Counted from the stretch's first letter, positions 49,182-57,777 are shown. The stretch is DNA of 64,000 nucleotides from a virus (IMGVR_UViG_3300018080_000105:62001-126000), one strand, 5' to 3'. Numbers and translations are program-made. Notes: a model not told the origin generated them from the letters alone.

Positions 49182-51089
49182 AGACGACGCCCGAAGTGCA
49201 ATATCCACAGGATTCGTAGAGATCGCGTCCGGGTCTCGGCGCTTCTTCAGCTTTGCCAGTCGAACATCTTGACTGGCCCATGGCGACTTAGACGCTACAC
49301 TGCCTGCAGCTTTCAAAGTCAGCGGGGCAGACCGCCGCGTATTCGGCTCCTTCTTCGCATACAACGGTTTCTTTCTGTCTTCCCGTAACTGCTGCAAGCG
49401 AGTAGCAATATCTTGTAGCATGGGATTCTGCTTAGCTTTTTCAAGCTGTCTTAGCGCCTTCCGCTTATTGGCTCTCGCCCGCATGCGGCCCCACCAGCTA
49501 CCAAGCTGAGCACCGCCAGCAATCCCCAGCGCTCCGCCCCCGGCTGCCCCTAACCACGGAAGTAGCCCTGCCTGTCGCGGCACATGATCCATGGAGCGCA
49601 CCAACGCATACAGTGCGGCGAGTCCAGCGCCCGCACCCGCCAGCCCGCCGCCGGCAGCGCCAACATACGTACCAAATGCCGGATACTTACGAGCGTTGTA
49701 GCTCTCCATGTTCTTCGCGTACTGTGCCTTCCCTTCCGCTGTCTCCGACTCAGGAGAAGCCGCAAAGCCTTCCTGATACGCCTTCCGGCCCTTCTTCCAG
49801 GCGTCAACCTCTTTCCACAATGTCGGTTTCCAGTTTCGCCGCAGATACCGCCACAGTTTGCTTTCGCCTTTTCGCGGTGCTAGGTCAATCGCATGGCCAA
49901 GCTCGTGCATCAGCACACCCGGCGACTTCTTTTGCACAAGTACAGCGTTCGCATGGGGCAAATACATCGACCCAAGGTGCTCAGTTGACCGGTCCGGCGT
50001 AGAGGCGAACGCAGCCGCCAATTCGTCACGGGTGCCTTGCACCCGGTCAAGAAACGAGTCCTCGACCTGTCTGTCAGCAACTCTGTTCGCCATCTCTGCT
50101 GTATTGAACCGATTCCCGTAGACCTTGGCATCATTCAGCTGATACGGCCGAGCAGCTGTCATCGCGTCGCCGATAGCCTGCCACGCCGGAACGTCCGCCT
50201 TTGTGGGCGCCTGCAACTCCTTATCATCGTACACAACCCTCTCCATAAGAGAGTGCACGGGACGTGTCTCTCGTGGCGACACCTCGACGACGACAGCTTC
50301 CTTCTGGAGTTCCGGAATAAGCCCAACCTTATTTCTCAGCGACCCTATCTTGAAGCCTGTCGGAGCACCCAACGCACTGTTCCCGTCCACCGGGGCGTTC
50401 GGACTGTTGGACAGAGCTCCGTACGTGTCGAGCGGATTGGCGGCTGCCGAGCCGGCCATCCCTGGCAGATTGGCTGCCTGGTTCGAGACTCGGGAGGCCA
50501 GGCCATTGTTCAGCTGCCCGCTGCCGGCCATGCCTGGCTGCTGCGCCATGAACTGCTGGGCGCCCTGCTGATTCGGGACTGATGGCTGCGGGGTTGCCAC
50601 CCGCTGAGCATGCTGAACCGGCTGAGCGAGGGCCACAGGCCCCGCCTGCTGCACCGTCCCCAGGGCGGTCTTAATGAGCGTCAGGCTGTGGCCTCGTAGC
50701 GTGTTGCCGTCTGGGAGTCTCATTCCCGCCACGCCCTGCTCTTTCGCTGCCCGCTCAGCAACCTTCTCCATGAAATTCCGCTGTACAGCCGCACACAGCC
50801 GATTTTCTCCCACTCCCACCTCTCCGGCCCTCTTCTCCACGCTCCCACCCGTTAAATACGCTGTACGAGCACTCACAGCCGAATTACCGTTAATTCCGCT
50901 GTACACGCTCTCACACGCTATTTTCTGATTCTGGCTCTCCTGCCAGATCTGATCGATCACGGAGGGATCACCTGCCTGCCACACCCTATCACCCAACGAG
51001 ACAGAGGAACTCTTCACCCCTGGCGCTGAAGCAATCTTCTCGCTCAAACTCAGAGGCTGGTCACCAATCGCGACTTTTTGCCCAGACAT
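49173..51089 (-). CDS. Large protein with metallopeptidase motif and membrane segments
   Basis: 638 residues from ATG at 51089 (TGGAG upstream); longer frames overlap the opposite-strand gene and are rejected. Contains HELGH (395-399) in LMHELGHAIDLAP, a zinc metallopeptidase (gluzincin/minigluzincin-like) motif; a downstream Glu is not certain. Two Gly/Ala-rich hydrophobic segments (AAGGGLAGAGAGLAALYALV, LPWLGAAGGGALGIAGGAQL) follow about 75 residues later. The arrangement suits a virion-carried protein that acts on entry or maturation. Similar low-complexity style to 1380-3365. Confidence 0.82.
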   Translation of the reverse strand: MSGQKVAIGDQPLSLSEKIASAPGVKSSSVSLGDRVWQAGDPSVIDQIWQESQNQKIACESVYSGINGNSAVSARTAYLTGGSVEKRAGEVGVGENRLCAAVQRNFMEKVAERAAKEQGVAGMRLPDGNTLRGHSLTLIKTALGTVQQAGPVALAQPVQHAQRVATPQPSVPNQQGAQQFMAQQPGMAGSGQLNNGLASRVSNQAANLPGMAGSAAANPLDTYGALSNSPNAPVDGNSALGAPTGFKIGSLRNKVGLIPELQKEAVVVEVSPRETRPVHSLMERVVYDDKELQAPTKADVPAWQAIGDAMTAARPYQLNDAKVYGNRFNTAEMANRVADRQVEDSFLDRVQGTRDELAAAFASTPDRSTEHLGSMYLPHANAVLVQKKSPGVLMHELGHAIDLAPRKGESKLWRYLRRNWKPTLWKEVDAWKKGRKAYQEGFAASPESETAEGKAQYAKNMESYNARKYPAFGTYVGAAGGGLAGAGAGLAALYALVRSMDHVPRQAGLLPWLGAAGGGALGIAGGAQLGSWWGRMRARANKRKALRQLEKAKQNPMLQDIATRLQQLREDRKKPLYAKKEPNTRRSAPLTLKAAGSVASKSPWASQDVRLAKLKKRRDPDAISTNPVDIALRASSGK

Positions 51090-51180
51090 TGCAGGCTCCA
51101 ATAATGACGTCCATGTGCTTGTTCGGTAGACTCCGCAGATAGTTCGGAACCCTACCATTTCACCAGCAGAAAGTCGAGCC

Positions 51181-52698
51181 GTGCCATCTGCAGCGCCCAG
51201 ACGCCAAGAAACCCGTGACGAGAACCGCACCAGTCCCGCTGATCCTGCCCTGTTGAATGCTCCCGCTCCTGACGAGCCTTGGGCTCGTGTCTGGCCCGGA
51301 GAGCGGATCCTCGAAGGTGACATCTTCTACGACGTCACCGCTGGCGAGGAGTCTCAATGGAGGCTCTGTCCTGACGAGTGGGCTGCTCAGCCTGTTCCCT
51401 CTGCCGGGTACGCCATTGCCCGGCTATCCCCTCCCGATGGTTACCGTGGGCTGGAGGGCAGTGATGTCCTGCGAAGCCGAGACCTGGCCTGGAGTGGAGA
51501 GAAGTGGGTGCTGATCCGGGATACCATGCTCAGTGACTTCATCGATCGACCCTTCTCATATGTTGTCGAACGATGGGAGGCAGAGCACAACACCCGGCCT
51601 ATGGTCTGCACCCGTAAGAACCCTGCTGCCAACCAAGTCATTGAGATTCCCACGCATCACCGGAAGCTCTGGGCCAGTGAGGCCATCCGCCGAGGGGACA
51701 AGTACGTTGTCGGGGCCAGTGATATGGATGATTGGGCTGATGTGCCCGTCAGCATGCACGGCCTGATCGTCGAAGACCCTGAAGAATCCAACGATTTCGT
51801 GCGATACTGCCGGCCGGTCAGTCCCAATGCCCAGATCTGGTACGTAGACCCGCTGGCCGAAGAAGGAGGCGTCGGAGGTCGCCAGGATCCATTCAAATCA
51901 CTGGACCAGGCCAAACACACCATTTCAGTGGCTGCTGAGGCCGCTGGGACGCCTGCGTTCGGTATCATCCTCAGTGTCAGTGGCAAACCGCTGCTGGTCT
52001 ATGACCTACCCGAGCCAGAAGCCGAAGAACCTCCTGCTCCCGAACTGCCCGTTGAAGAGATTCCCGATCGGGAAGAATCGACGGCTGAGGCGATTATGGA
52101 GGACCCGGAAGCCCTCCCACAACCGGTCGGTGATCCCGATCGGGAAAAATCAGATGAAATCGAAGGGGGTTTGTATGACATGCTCCGGGAAGACTCAAAC
52201 AAAGACACGCCGACCACAGAAGACACGTCTTTAATGAAAGAGTCAGCGCAGCTTATCCAAAGTGACCTGGAAAGTGAGCCCGAGCTCGAACAGCTGTTTC
52301 AGGACGCCCGCCAACACGAAGACCAGAAAGTAGAAGAAATGCTCACCGGCACCTGTGAACAGATGGCCGCTCACCTGGAAGTGGGCATGAAGGTCGTCAT
52401 GGACCAGTCGGAACGTGTCCGGCCCCCGCAATACACCCGGACCAACGTGTCTGATGTCATCGAAAAGGGCGATCTGTGGTTCGGCCCGATCGATGGTGAC
52501 TTTGAAGTGCTGATGTGGCAGCCTGTTCCCGCTACGATGATCGGCCAAAAGGCGGGAGATCTCCTTGAATACCTGCTCGCCCGCAAACGGACAACCAAAG
52601 CCCGCCTGCCTGCAGAGATCCGCCAACAGGTGGTTCTGCGACTCGAAGAGATCCATACTGCGATGGATCAACTCAAAGACCTGCTGAACCTGGAGTAA
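51181..52698 (+). CDS. Large plus-strand protein with repeated GD-x-Y/F modules
   Basis: 505 residues from GTG at 51181. Three repeated units: GERILEGDIFYDVTAGEESQ then WRLCPDEW; ASEAIRRGDKYVVGASDMDD then WADVPVS; and DVIEKGDLWFGPIDGDFEVL then MWQPVPA. Each is E-x-I-x-x-GD, a strand, then a W-x-x-V element. This module occurs in phage structural proteins. A long acidic, Pro/Glu-rich linker (residues ~280-340) and C-terminal helix follow. Divergent from the peptidase-motif gene; may be structural. Confidence 0.8.
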   Translation: MPSAAPRRQETRDENRTSPADPALLNAPAPDEPWARVWPGERILEGDIFYDVTAGEESQWRLCPDEWAAQPVPSAGYAIARLSPPDGYRGLEGSDVLRSRDLAWSGEKWVLIRDTMLSDFIDRPFSYVVERWEAEHNTRPMVCTRKNPAANQVIEIPTHHRKLWASEAIRRGDKYVVGASDMDDWADVPVSMHGLIVEDPEESNDFVRYCRPVSPNAQIWYVDPLAEEGGVGGRQDPFKSLDQAKHTISVAAEAAGTPAFGIILSVSGKPLLVYDLPEPEAEEPPAPELPVEEIPDREESTAEAIMEDPEALPQPVGDPDREKSDEIEGGLYDMLREDSNKDTPTTEDTSLMKESAQLIQSDLESEPELEQLFQDARQHEDQKVEEMLTGTCEQMAAHLEVGMKVVMDQSERVRPPQYTRTNVSDVIEKGDLWFGPIDGDFEVLMWQPVPATMIGQKAGDLLEYLLARKRTTKARLPAEIRQQVVLRLEEIHTAMDQLKDLLNLE

Positions 52699-52701
52699 CC
52701 A

Positions 52702-53610
52702 ATGACCCGGCACATGGATATGCACGAAGGACCGCCGCCTCCACCCGACACCTACAACGTGGAGGCCTACTGCCACAACTGTGAATACGAAGGCGAAGCG
52801 GAAATCCCCAAAGGGACCAAGGTCGACGATGCCGACTGTCCTCGTTGTGGCTGTGATTGCCTGCAGGTCAAAGCCAAATTCACTGACGACCGTGTAGAAG
52901 CCGCACCCGCTGAAGAAGTTATCGAAGATTTTCTCCGCTGGCCGCCATCACAGCTCCGCGGCCCGATTAGCCCTGCGGGAGTCCCTGCCGATAACACTCC
53001 GCAGCCGCAGTGGTACTACTGCAACGACGACAGCACGCTACGCCATGCAGATCTGCAACCACCAACTGGCGACAGAACCTTTGCTGAAAGCATTCTGCGA
53101 GCAGCCGGCGGCACAATCCACCATCAGGTTCATCCGGATGGGCGGCACACGCTGAACGGGCGGGAAATCACACTTGACCAACTGAATACCGTCACCAGTG
53201 TTGATACGCCTCTTAGCGAGCGTGTCGGCATTCTAGGACAGATTGGTGTCATTCCGCCTGGTTCACAGACAAGCGGCGACGTTGTTGTCGGGCATTACCA
53301 CAACTCGCCACCACCGCCTCCACTGGGCAGAGGCCTCACTGCTGCGCCTATGGACGCTCACGGTGTTGACAACGTACCCTCGGGCGAAGGCACGCTCGCA
53401 GTAGGTTCTCCACAGGTACCGCCAGGGCTCCTGGACACCGCTACGATCGACACCACGACGCTCGACACATTGCTGTCACTTATTGACGAAGCGGCAGAGA
53501 TCGACCCAACCATGAGCGAGCCGAGTGTTGATCCTGACGAACCGGAACCCGTCAACACAGATCCACGACTGGGTGATCCTGATGGAGTACCCTGGGAAGA
53601 CTTTCGGTAA
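52702..53610 (+). CDS. Plus-strand protein with N-terminal zinc ribbon
   Basis: 302 residues, three bases after the previous stop. Starts MTRHMDMHEGPPPPPDTY then CHNCEYEGEAEI and CPRCGCDC (three C-x-C/C-x2-C pairs), a zinc ribbon. The remainder is Pro/Thr/Gly-rich and acidic. The stop codon is inside boundary motif copy 6 (CGG TAA). Function unknown. Confidence 0.78.
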   Translation: MTRHMDMHEGPPPPPDTYNVEAYCHNCEYEGEAEIPKGTKVDDADCPRCGCDCLQVKAKFTDDRVEAAPAEEVIEDFLRWPPSQLRGPISPAGVPADNTPQPQWYYCNDDSTLRHADLQPPTGDRTFAESILRAAGGTIHHQVHPDGRHTLNGREITLDQLNTVTSVDTPLSERVGILGQIGVIPPGSQTSGDVVVGHYHNSPPPPPLGRGLTAAPMDAHGVDNVPSGEGTLAVGSPQVPPGLLDTATIDTTTLDTLLSLIDEAAEIDPTMSEPSVDPDEPEPVNTDPRLGDPDGVPWEDFR

Positions 53611-53619
53611 ATAAGAACG
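53606..53619. promoter_or_regulatory. Boundary motif copy 6 (GGTAAATAAGAACG)
   Basis: One mismatch at the last base from GGTAAATAAGAACC. Overlaps the plus-strand stop codon and abuts the hairpin at 53622-53643. Confidence 0.55.
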
Positions 53620-53621
53620 AG

Positions 53622-53643
53622 GGGCGGCCCGGCACGGCCGCCC
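53622..53643. terminator. Bidirectional GC-rich terminator hairpin
   Basis: Perfect 8-bp stem GGGCGGCC/GGCCGCCC with loop CGGCAC. On the plus strand it is followed by TGTTCTTTC, on the minus strand by GTTCTTATTT, so it can end both converging genes (53610 plus and 53659 minus). Confidence 0.6.
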
Positions 53644-53658
53644 TGTTCTTTCAGCAGG

Positions 53659-54315
53659 CTACGCCCACTCGACAACGCGGAACTTGCCGTAGCGACCACG
53701 CCAGGTTCCCAGGCCAACAGCGGTGCCACCTTCCTCGAAGATGTTCTTCACCTGCTGTTCCTGGATCTGATTGTTCGGCAGCAATGTCAGCTGGAACTCC
53801 AGAGCCCACGGCAGTGGCAGCACTGGTCGCACTTTGGGGTTAGGCACGCCGTCCTTCAACCGGGCGACGTTCCGCAGGATGTAGGCCCCTGTGGTGGGGC
53901 AGGTCTCCGTGTCCGGATCAAAGCCAGAAAACACCAGCGGCTCGTCATCACGCGTCAGTACCAGGTTCTCCCCGTGGCGGGGATCCGTCGACATGATCGA
54001 CACGAAGCTCCCGCACGCTTCCGTGAACTTCTTGTACTTCCGGGAGTCGAGCAGCCTCTTGGGTGCGGAGTCCGTATTCTTGGCGGAGAGGAAACTCATT
54101 ACGTTGTTCGACGGCAGTACGAGAGTACATCCGTCTGATGCGAAGTAGAATTTCTGTGATGGGGTCAACTTGGTGTCGTTGTCCCCGGGGTAACGATCGA
54201 ACATCAGAGGCGTCAGCCCCTCCAGTTTCACCGTTCTGCATACTACGTTCCTTGTGCCCGCTTCTGATCGGGTCGTTGGAGGTGTTGATGGAGTTGTTGG
54301 TGATACAGTCGACAT
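53659..54315 (-). CDS. RAMP/Cas7-like fold protein (tentative)
   Basis: 218 residues. AYILRNVARLKDGVPNPKVR, LPLPWALEFQLTLLPNN, FEEGGTAVGLGTWRGRYGKF resemble the phage proteins whose ends have a V-R-P, beta-rich, GLG-x-W-R-x-x-GRF pattern similar to Cas7/RAMP folds. The first 60 residues are Ser/Thr/Pro-rich. I cannot verify this without a profile search. Lies downstream of the repeat array in transcription order. Confidence 0.6.
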   Translation of the reverse strand: MSTVSPTTPSTPPTTRSEAGTRNVVCRTVKLEGLTPLMFDRYPGDNDTKLTPSQKFYFASDGCTLVLPSNNVMSFLSAKNTDSAPKRLLDSRKYKKFTEACGSFVSIMSTDPRHGENLVLTRDDEPLVFSGFDPDTETCPTTGAYILRNVARLKDGVPNPKVRPVLPLPWALEFQLTLLPNNQIQEQQVKNIFEEGGTAVGLGTWRGRYGKFRVVEWA

Positions 54316-54419
54316 AAAACATTCCTCATTCTATGAGGTCCTTGTGAGTGTGCCAGGGACCATCCCCGGCACAAAGTAACCATGCCTTTCCTCGCCATGA
54401 TGTGCCGACCATGGGTGAA

Positions 54420-54965
54420 AATGGTAGCCTTGCCTTGCCACGCCACGCCACTCCTCGCCCCGCCGGTCCTTGCCCTGCAGAGCCGCGCCGAGCCGTGATG
54501 ACTCAACGTAAAAGAACACGCGAGCCTTGCCTTGCCTTGCCACGCCCCGCCCAGCCTTTCCTTGCCTTGCAGAGCCGCGCCGAGCCGTGATGGCTCAATG
54601 TAAAAGAACATGCTTGCCTTGCCTTGCCACGCCCTGCCCAGCCTGTCCTTGCCCTGCAGAGCCGCGCCGAGCCGTGATGGCTCAATGTAAAAAACATGCT
54701 TGCCTTGCCATGCTATTCCGCGCCGTGCCCAGCCTTGCCGCGACTCGCCTTGCCGTGATGGCTCAACGTAAAAGAACATGCTTGCCTTGCCTTGCCGCTC
54801 CTTGCCTGGCCAGGCCATGCCTGTCCTCGCCTTACCCTGCAGAGCCCCGCCAGGCCATGCTGGCTCAACGTAAAAGAACATGCTTGCCTTGCCTTGCCCT
54901 TCCCTGCCACGCCCTGCCACTCCTCGCCTCTCCTTGCCATGCAGCGCCGTACCTAGCCGGGCCTG
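54420..54965. repeat. Noncoding tandem repeat array with GGCNN periodicity
   Basis: Five copies of GTAAAAGAACATGC-like cores at about 54508, 54600, 54686, 54768 and 54870, with intervals of roughly 82-102 bases. Between cores, the plus strand reads GCCTT/GCCNN-type five-base repeats (CTTGCCTTGCC) followed by CTGCAGAGCC-like segments with GAGCC..GGCTC dyads. Cytosine/guanine bias is strong. No consistent gene; an open minus frame crosses it only because stops are rare. Possible replication origin, packaging or recombination site, or transcript array. Confidence 0.8.
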
Positions 54966-54973
54966 GTTATGCT

Positions 54974-55207
54974 TCAATAGCACTCCCAAGGAGGAGCGTT
55001 CCCTAGTTCCCTGTGCGTGGGGAACCGGGCTCTCAGGCGTTCATAGATCTCACGGTACTTCGCAGCCCGCTCTTCGTTGGCACCCACTCCCTTCGGGGCC
55101 TCGTCGGATTCACAATACTCTGCGTACTCTTTCGACACTGCCTCGGCCAGTCCTGGCCTTGCATCAGCGTTGAATACGAATGGTGGCGCAGACGGATAGA
55201 TCGAAAT
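54974..55207 (-). CDS. Hypothetical protein, 77 aa (ATT start)
   Basis: AAAGGAGG followed by five bases and then ATT at 55207; CTG at 55210 or GTG at 55138 are alternatives. Product begins ISIYPSAPPFVFNADARPGL and contains helical RAAKYREIYERLRARFPTHR with the end APPWECY. The codon pattern is protein-like over all 77 codons with the best ribosome binding site right before ATT, an unusual start codon. No family. Confidence 0.6.
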   Translation of the reverse strand: MSIYPSAPPFVFNADARPGLAEAVSKEYAEYCESDEAPKGVGANEERAAKYREIYERLRARFPTHRELGNAPPWECY

Positions 55208-55227
55208 CAGGTCCTCCTTTCAGTGAA

Positions 55228-55258
55228 GGCCGGCGACATGCCGGCCGGGGTGGTTTTT
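55228..55258 (+). terminator. Plus-strand terminator-like hairpin
   Basis: GGCCGGC-GACAT-GCCGGCC stem (55228-55246) followed on the plus strand by GGGGTGG and five Ts (55254-55258). No plus-strand gene lies upstream of it, so it could end transcripts of the repeat array or be used only as minus-strand structure. Confidence 0.45.
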
Positions 55259-55259
55259 C

Positions 55260-57107
55260 TTAGCTATCAGGCGTGAACAACATGTCCAGAATGCTCCGCA
55301 CCATCCGCCGATAGGCTTGGATGTAGCGGACTCTCCCCGTCGTAACATGCGGCTCAGGGATATACACAATCTCGCGAGTAGCCACCTCAAAATCCCGGTA
55401 CCACTCTTCCTTGTTCTCAGGCGTCAACAGTGGTTCGGGGCTGTTTCCGAAAGGAGAGGCCGCCCCGTAATTGCTGTGCTGACACAAGTGGTCTACGTAC
55501 GGCGTTACGTACGAATCCCGCGGCCCCTCCGGGTAGTCCTGCTCCGCCTGCCAAACCACGAACGCTCGCACAAATGGCAGCAACACATTGTGAAACTGCC
55601 GCGGGTAAATCGGCGTATCTCGCCGCCAGTCCCCGTCGATACCGTAATTGGCAGCGGTATCGCCCACGCCTGCTATAGAGAAGTATGTGGAGATGAACCG
55701 GCGAAAAGCAGACACTCCCGAAACAACCCGAGAATTTACGGCGTCATGTAGATTTTGCGACAACGCCAGTTCATGGAATGCCAGGCCGTCCTCGTCAGAT
55801 TGCGAAAGCATTTCATCCAGCATGGCATTCAGCAACCGATTACATACCCGCCCAGCGTTATCTACTTGCAATAGCTCAGCAGCAACCACAACCCCCGGGG
55901 CCAGGAATCGCTGCAACCAGAGGTACCAGGCCCCGCTTGTCGGGTCAGTCCCTTCTATACGCGGGTCTCCTCCTCCCGGCCACAATTGTTCGAGAGCAGG
56001 CCGCAATGTGTGGAACGCCCTTACCCCTTCCGCCGACGCACGCGCCTCCACATAAGACTGAAAATACGACAGAAAGCACTCGCCATCAGCGTAATACGTA
56101 TGCGTGACAAACAGCTCCAGACACGTATTCAACATACCCATCTGGTCTTCTGTCACTTCGTCCGCCTGTTGCCGGTAAGCGAACTCCAGGACCTGCATCA
56201 GCGCGTCTGCCCGCCACTCAATGAAATCTTCATTTTCCCAGTTTGGCGGCGGATTGTTACACTCACCATACATCGGAGCATCTGCGTGACTTGGAGAGCG
56301 GAGAGACGCGACAGGCCGGGCAGCCTCACGATCCACCATGTCATCGAACGCGTCCATTGCGGCTGCTCTCGCTTCCCTTTCCTGCGCTCGTTGCTCCTGT
56401 GCTGCCTGCAGTTCTTCAGCAACCCAATCCTGCGAAACAGGTTCCAGCCCATCACCTTCACGCTCAAACTGGCCCCAGTAATCACTCGCAGGAGTTGCGG
56501 CTGCCCCGGTTAGGGCCGTATGTGCCAACTCTGTCAGTTCTTCTGAAGACAGAATGTTCTGCGCGGCAAGCAGGGCCGCAGACACGACCAGAGATGCCTC
56601 TCGCCGTGTCTGCTCGTCCCCCTGTGTTAAGCCGTCCAAAACGAACTGCACCTCTTCAGGAATCTCTTCAGGCACAGGCTCCGGGGAATCCTCCGCCCCT
56701 TCAGTCATATCGAGGTGGCGTGTCACCTGCGACTGTCGACGATTATCCAACAGCTCCTGCGTCGTTTCCTCCAGCAGTTCTTTTTGAGCATCTGCCAGAT
56801 TCTTCTCGTCGATCTCCCGCCACTCTTCATGGTAGATAGTAGCATTGCCACCCGTTCCCAGGTCCCCGCCATACCGCCGCAGAAACTGGTGAGCCGTTTT
56901 CTCGCACTGAAACACAATAATCGGCGACCAGTTCAGCACCCCGGCGTCTGTGCGGATATCAGGATAAACGACCTGCCCCACCACCTCCCACTGCCCTGGT
57001 CCGATCGCTACCACCTTCAAACCCCAGACGTTGAGCACCTGGTACTGTGTAAGGCTTTGAACACGCAACCTGTACGGTTTCGGCGTCTCGAAGGACGGCG
57101 TCGTCAC
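55260..57107 (-). CDS. Large hypothetical protein, 615 aa
   Basis: N-terminal beta-rich part (VQSLTQYQVLNVWGLKVVAI), acidic linker, helical middle (AAAMDAFDDMVDREAARPVA) and a C-terminal half of aromatic-rich helical modules (FVTHTYYADGECFLSYFQ, AFRRFISTYFSIAGVG) loosely like those of the 1060-residue protein. No motif. Its start overlaps the stop of the thymidylate-kinase gene by four bases, so probably coexpressed. Confidence 0.78.
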   Translation of the reverse strand: MTTPSFETPKPYRLRVQSLTQYQVLNVWGLKVVAIGPGQWEVVGQVVYPDIRTDAGVLNWSPIIVFQCEKTAHQFLRRYGGDLGTGGNATIYHEEWREIDEKNLADAQKELLEETTQELLDNRRQSQVTRHLDMTEGAEDSPEPVPEEIPEEVQFVLDGLTQGDEQTRREASLVVSAALLAAQNILSSEELTELAHTALTGAAATPASDYWGQFEREGDGLEPVSQDWVAEELQAAQEQRAQEREARAAAMDAFDDMVDREAARPVASLRSPSHADAPMYGECNNPPPNWENEDFIEWRADALMQVLEFAYRQQADEVTEDQMGMLNTCLELFVTHTYYADGECFLSYFQSYVEARASAEGVRAFHTLRPALEQLWPGGGDPRIEGTDPTSGAWYLWLQRFLAPGVVVAAELLQVDNAGRVCNRLLNAMLDEMLSQSDEDGLAFHELALSQNLHDAVNSRVVSGVSAFRRFISTYFSIAGVGDTAANYGIDGDWRRDTPIYPRQFHNVLLPFVRAFVVWQAEQDYPEGPRDSYVTPYVDHLCQHSNYGAASPFGNSPEPLLTPENKEEWYRDFEVATREIVYIPEPHVTTGRVRYIQAYRRMVRSILDMLFTPDS

Positions 57108-57748
57108 GCAAATGCTCCCTGCAACAACTCGTTGAAGCGCTCATTTTCCTGACACACCTCCAGCACTTTGTGGCTGACGATTTGTACGTCCTGGCTGGCG
57201 TCAACCGTCTCGTAGTGCAACGAATCAGCCCAGACCTGATAGCCCTCAGAAATCCCTTTGTGCCAATCTTCCCCGCGGCTCTCAAAGCGATCCTGTTTCA
57301 GCGTGGCGCCCCGCTGCGATGCTTTCCTCGCCATCTTGGTCTCGTGATCCAGGTGCAGGTAGATCGAGATATCGGGCTCCAGGGCAGGCTGACACTGCTC
57401 AATGAACTCGCTGTCCACGCCACCCATGTGACACTGGTACACATACGTCGACAGATCCCAGCGTGTCCCGATGACAATGGTGTTCTGTAACAGCAAATCA
57501 TTGACGTGCCGAGCCAGCGAGTGGCGAGCGGCCGAATAGAGCATCACCTGCTCAATAGGCTCACACGCAATGTTGGCGTCCACCACCAGTCGTCGACAAC
57601 CCTGGCCCAACGGGGTCGTACCGGGATCTTCTACCTGCGCTACCTCGCCACCCATGCCCTGCAGAAAATCATGCAGTCGCGTTGCGATCGTCGTCTTACC
57701 ACATCCGTCACCGCCTTCCAGGACGATGAACACACCTCTGTCAGTCAT
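57104..57748 (-). CDS. tmk: Thymidylate (dTMP) kinase
   Basis: 214 residues from ATG at 57748 (TTGGAG upstream). P-loop EGGDGCGKTT (11-20), the lid/DR region (RWDLSTYVYQCHMGG, KASQRGATLKQDRFE) and a length typical of bacterial-type thymidylate kinases. It phosphorylates dTMP to dTDP for DNA synthesis and pairs with the dCMP deaminase for thymidine nucleotide supply. Boundary motif copy 7 and a hairpin lie upstream of it on the minus strand. Confidence 0.93.
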   Translation of the reverse strand: MTDRGVFIVLEGGDGCGKTTIATRLHDFLQGMGGEVAQVEDPGTTPLGQGCRRLVVDANIACEPIEQVMLYSAARHSLARHVNDLLLQNTIVIGTRWDLSTYVYQCHMGGVDSEFIEQCQPALEPDISIYLHLDHETKMARKASQRGATLKQDRFESRGEDWHKGISEGYQVWADSLHYETVDASQDVQIVSHKVLEVCQENERFNELLQGAFA

Positions 57749-57763
57749 TGGTTTCTCCAATCG

Positions 57764-57777
57764 GTAAATAAGAACGG
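57764..57777. promoter_or_regulatory. Boundary motif copy 7 (GGTAAATAAGAACG)
   Basis: Sits 16 bases before the thymidylate kinase start and directly after the GC-rich hairpin on the minus strand, which therefore reads hairpin then GTTCTTATTTACC. Confidence 0.55.

Noticed and set aside
54420-54965. CRISPR array
   Set aside because: Units vary in length, spacers are themselves repetitive GC tracts, direct repeats are not constant, and there are no cas genes nearby.
54243-54989. Open 248-codon minus frame across the repeat array
   Set aside because: It is open only because the repeat units rarely contain stops; units change frame after four copies, its end overlaps the start of the 53659 gene, and the product is a low-complexity Gly/Arg/Lys repeat.
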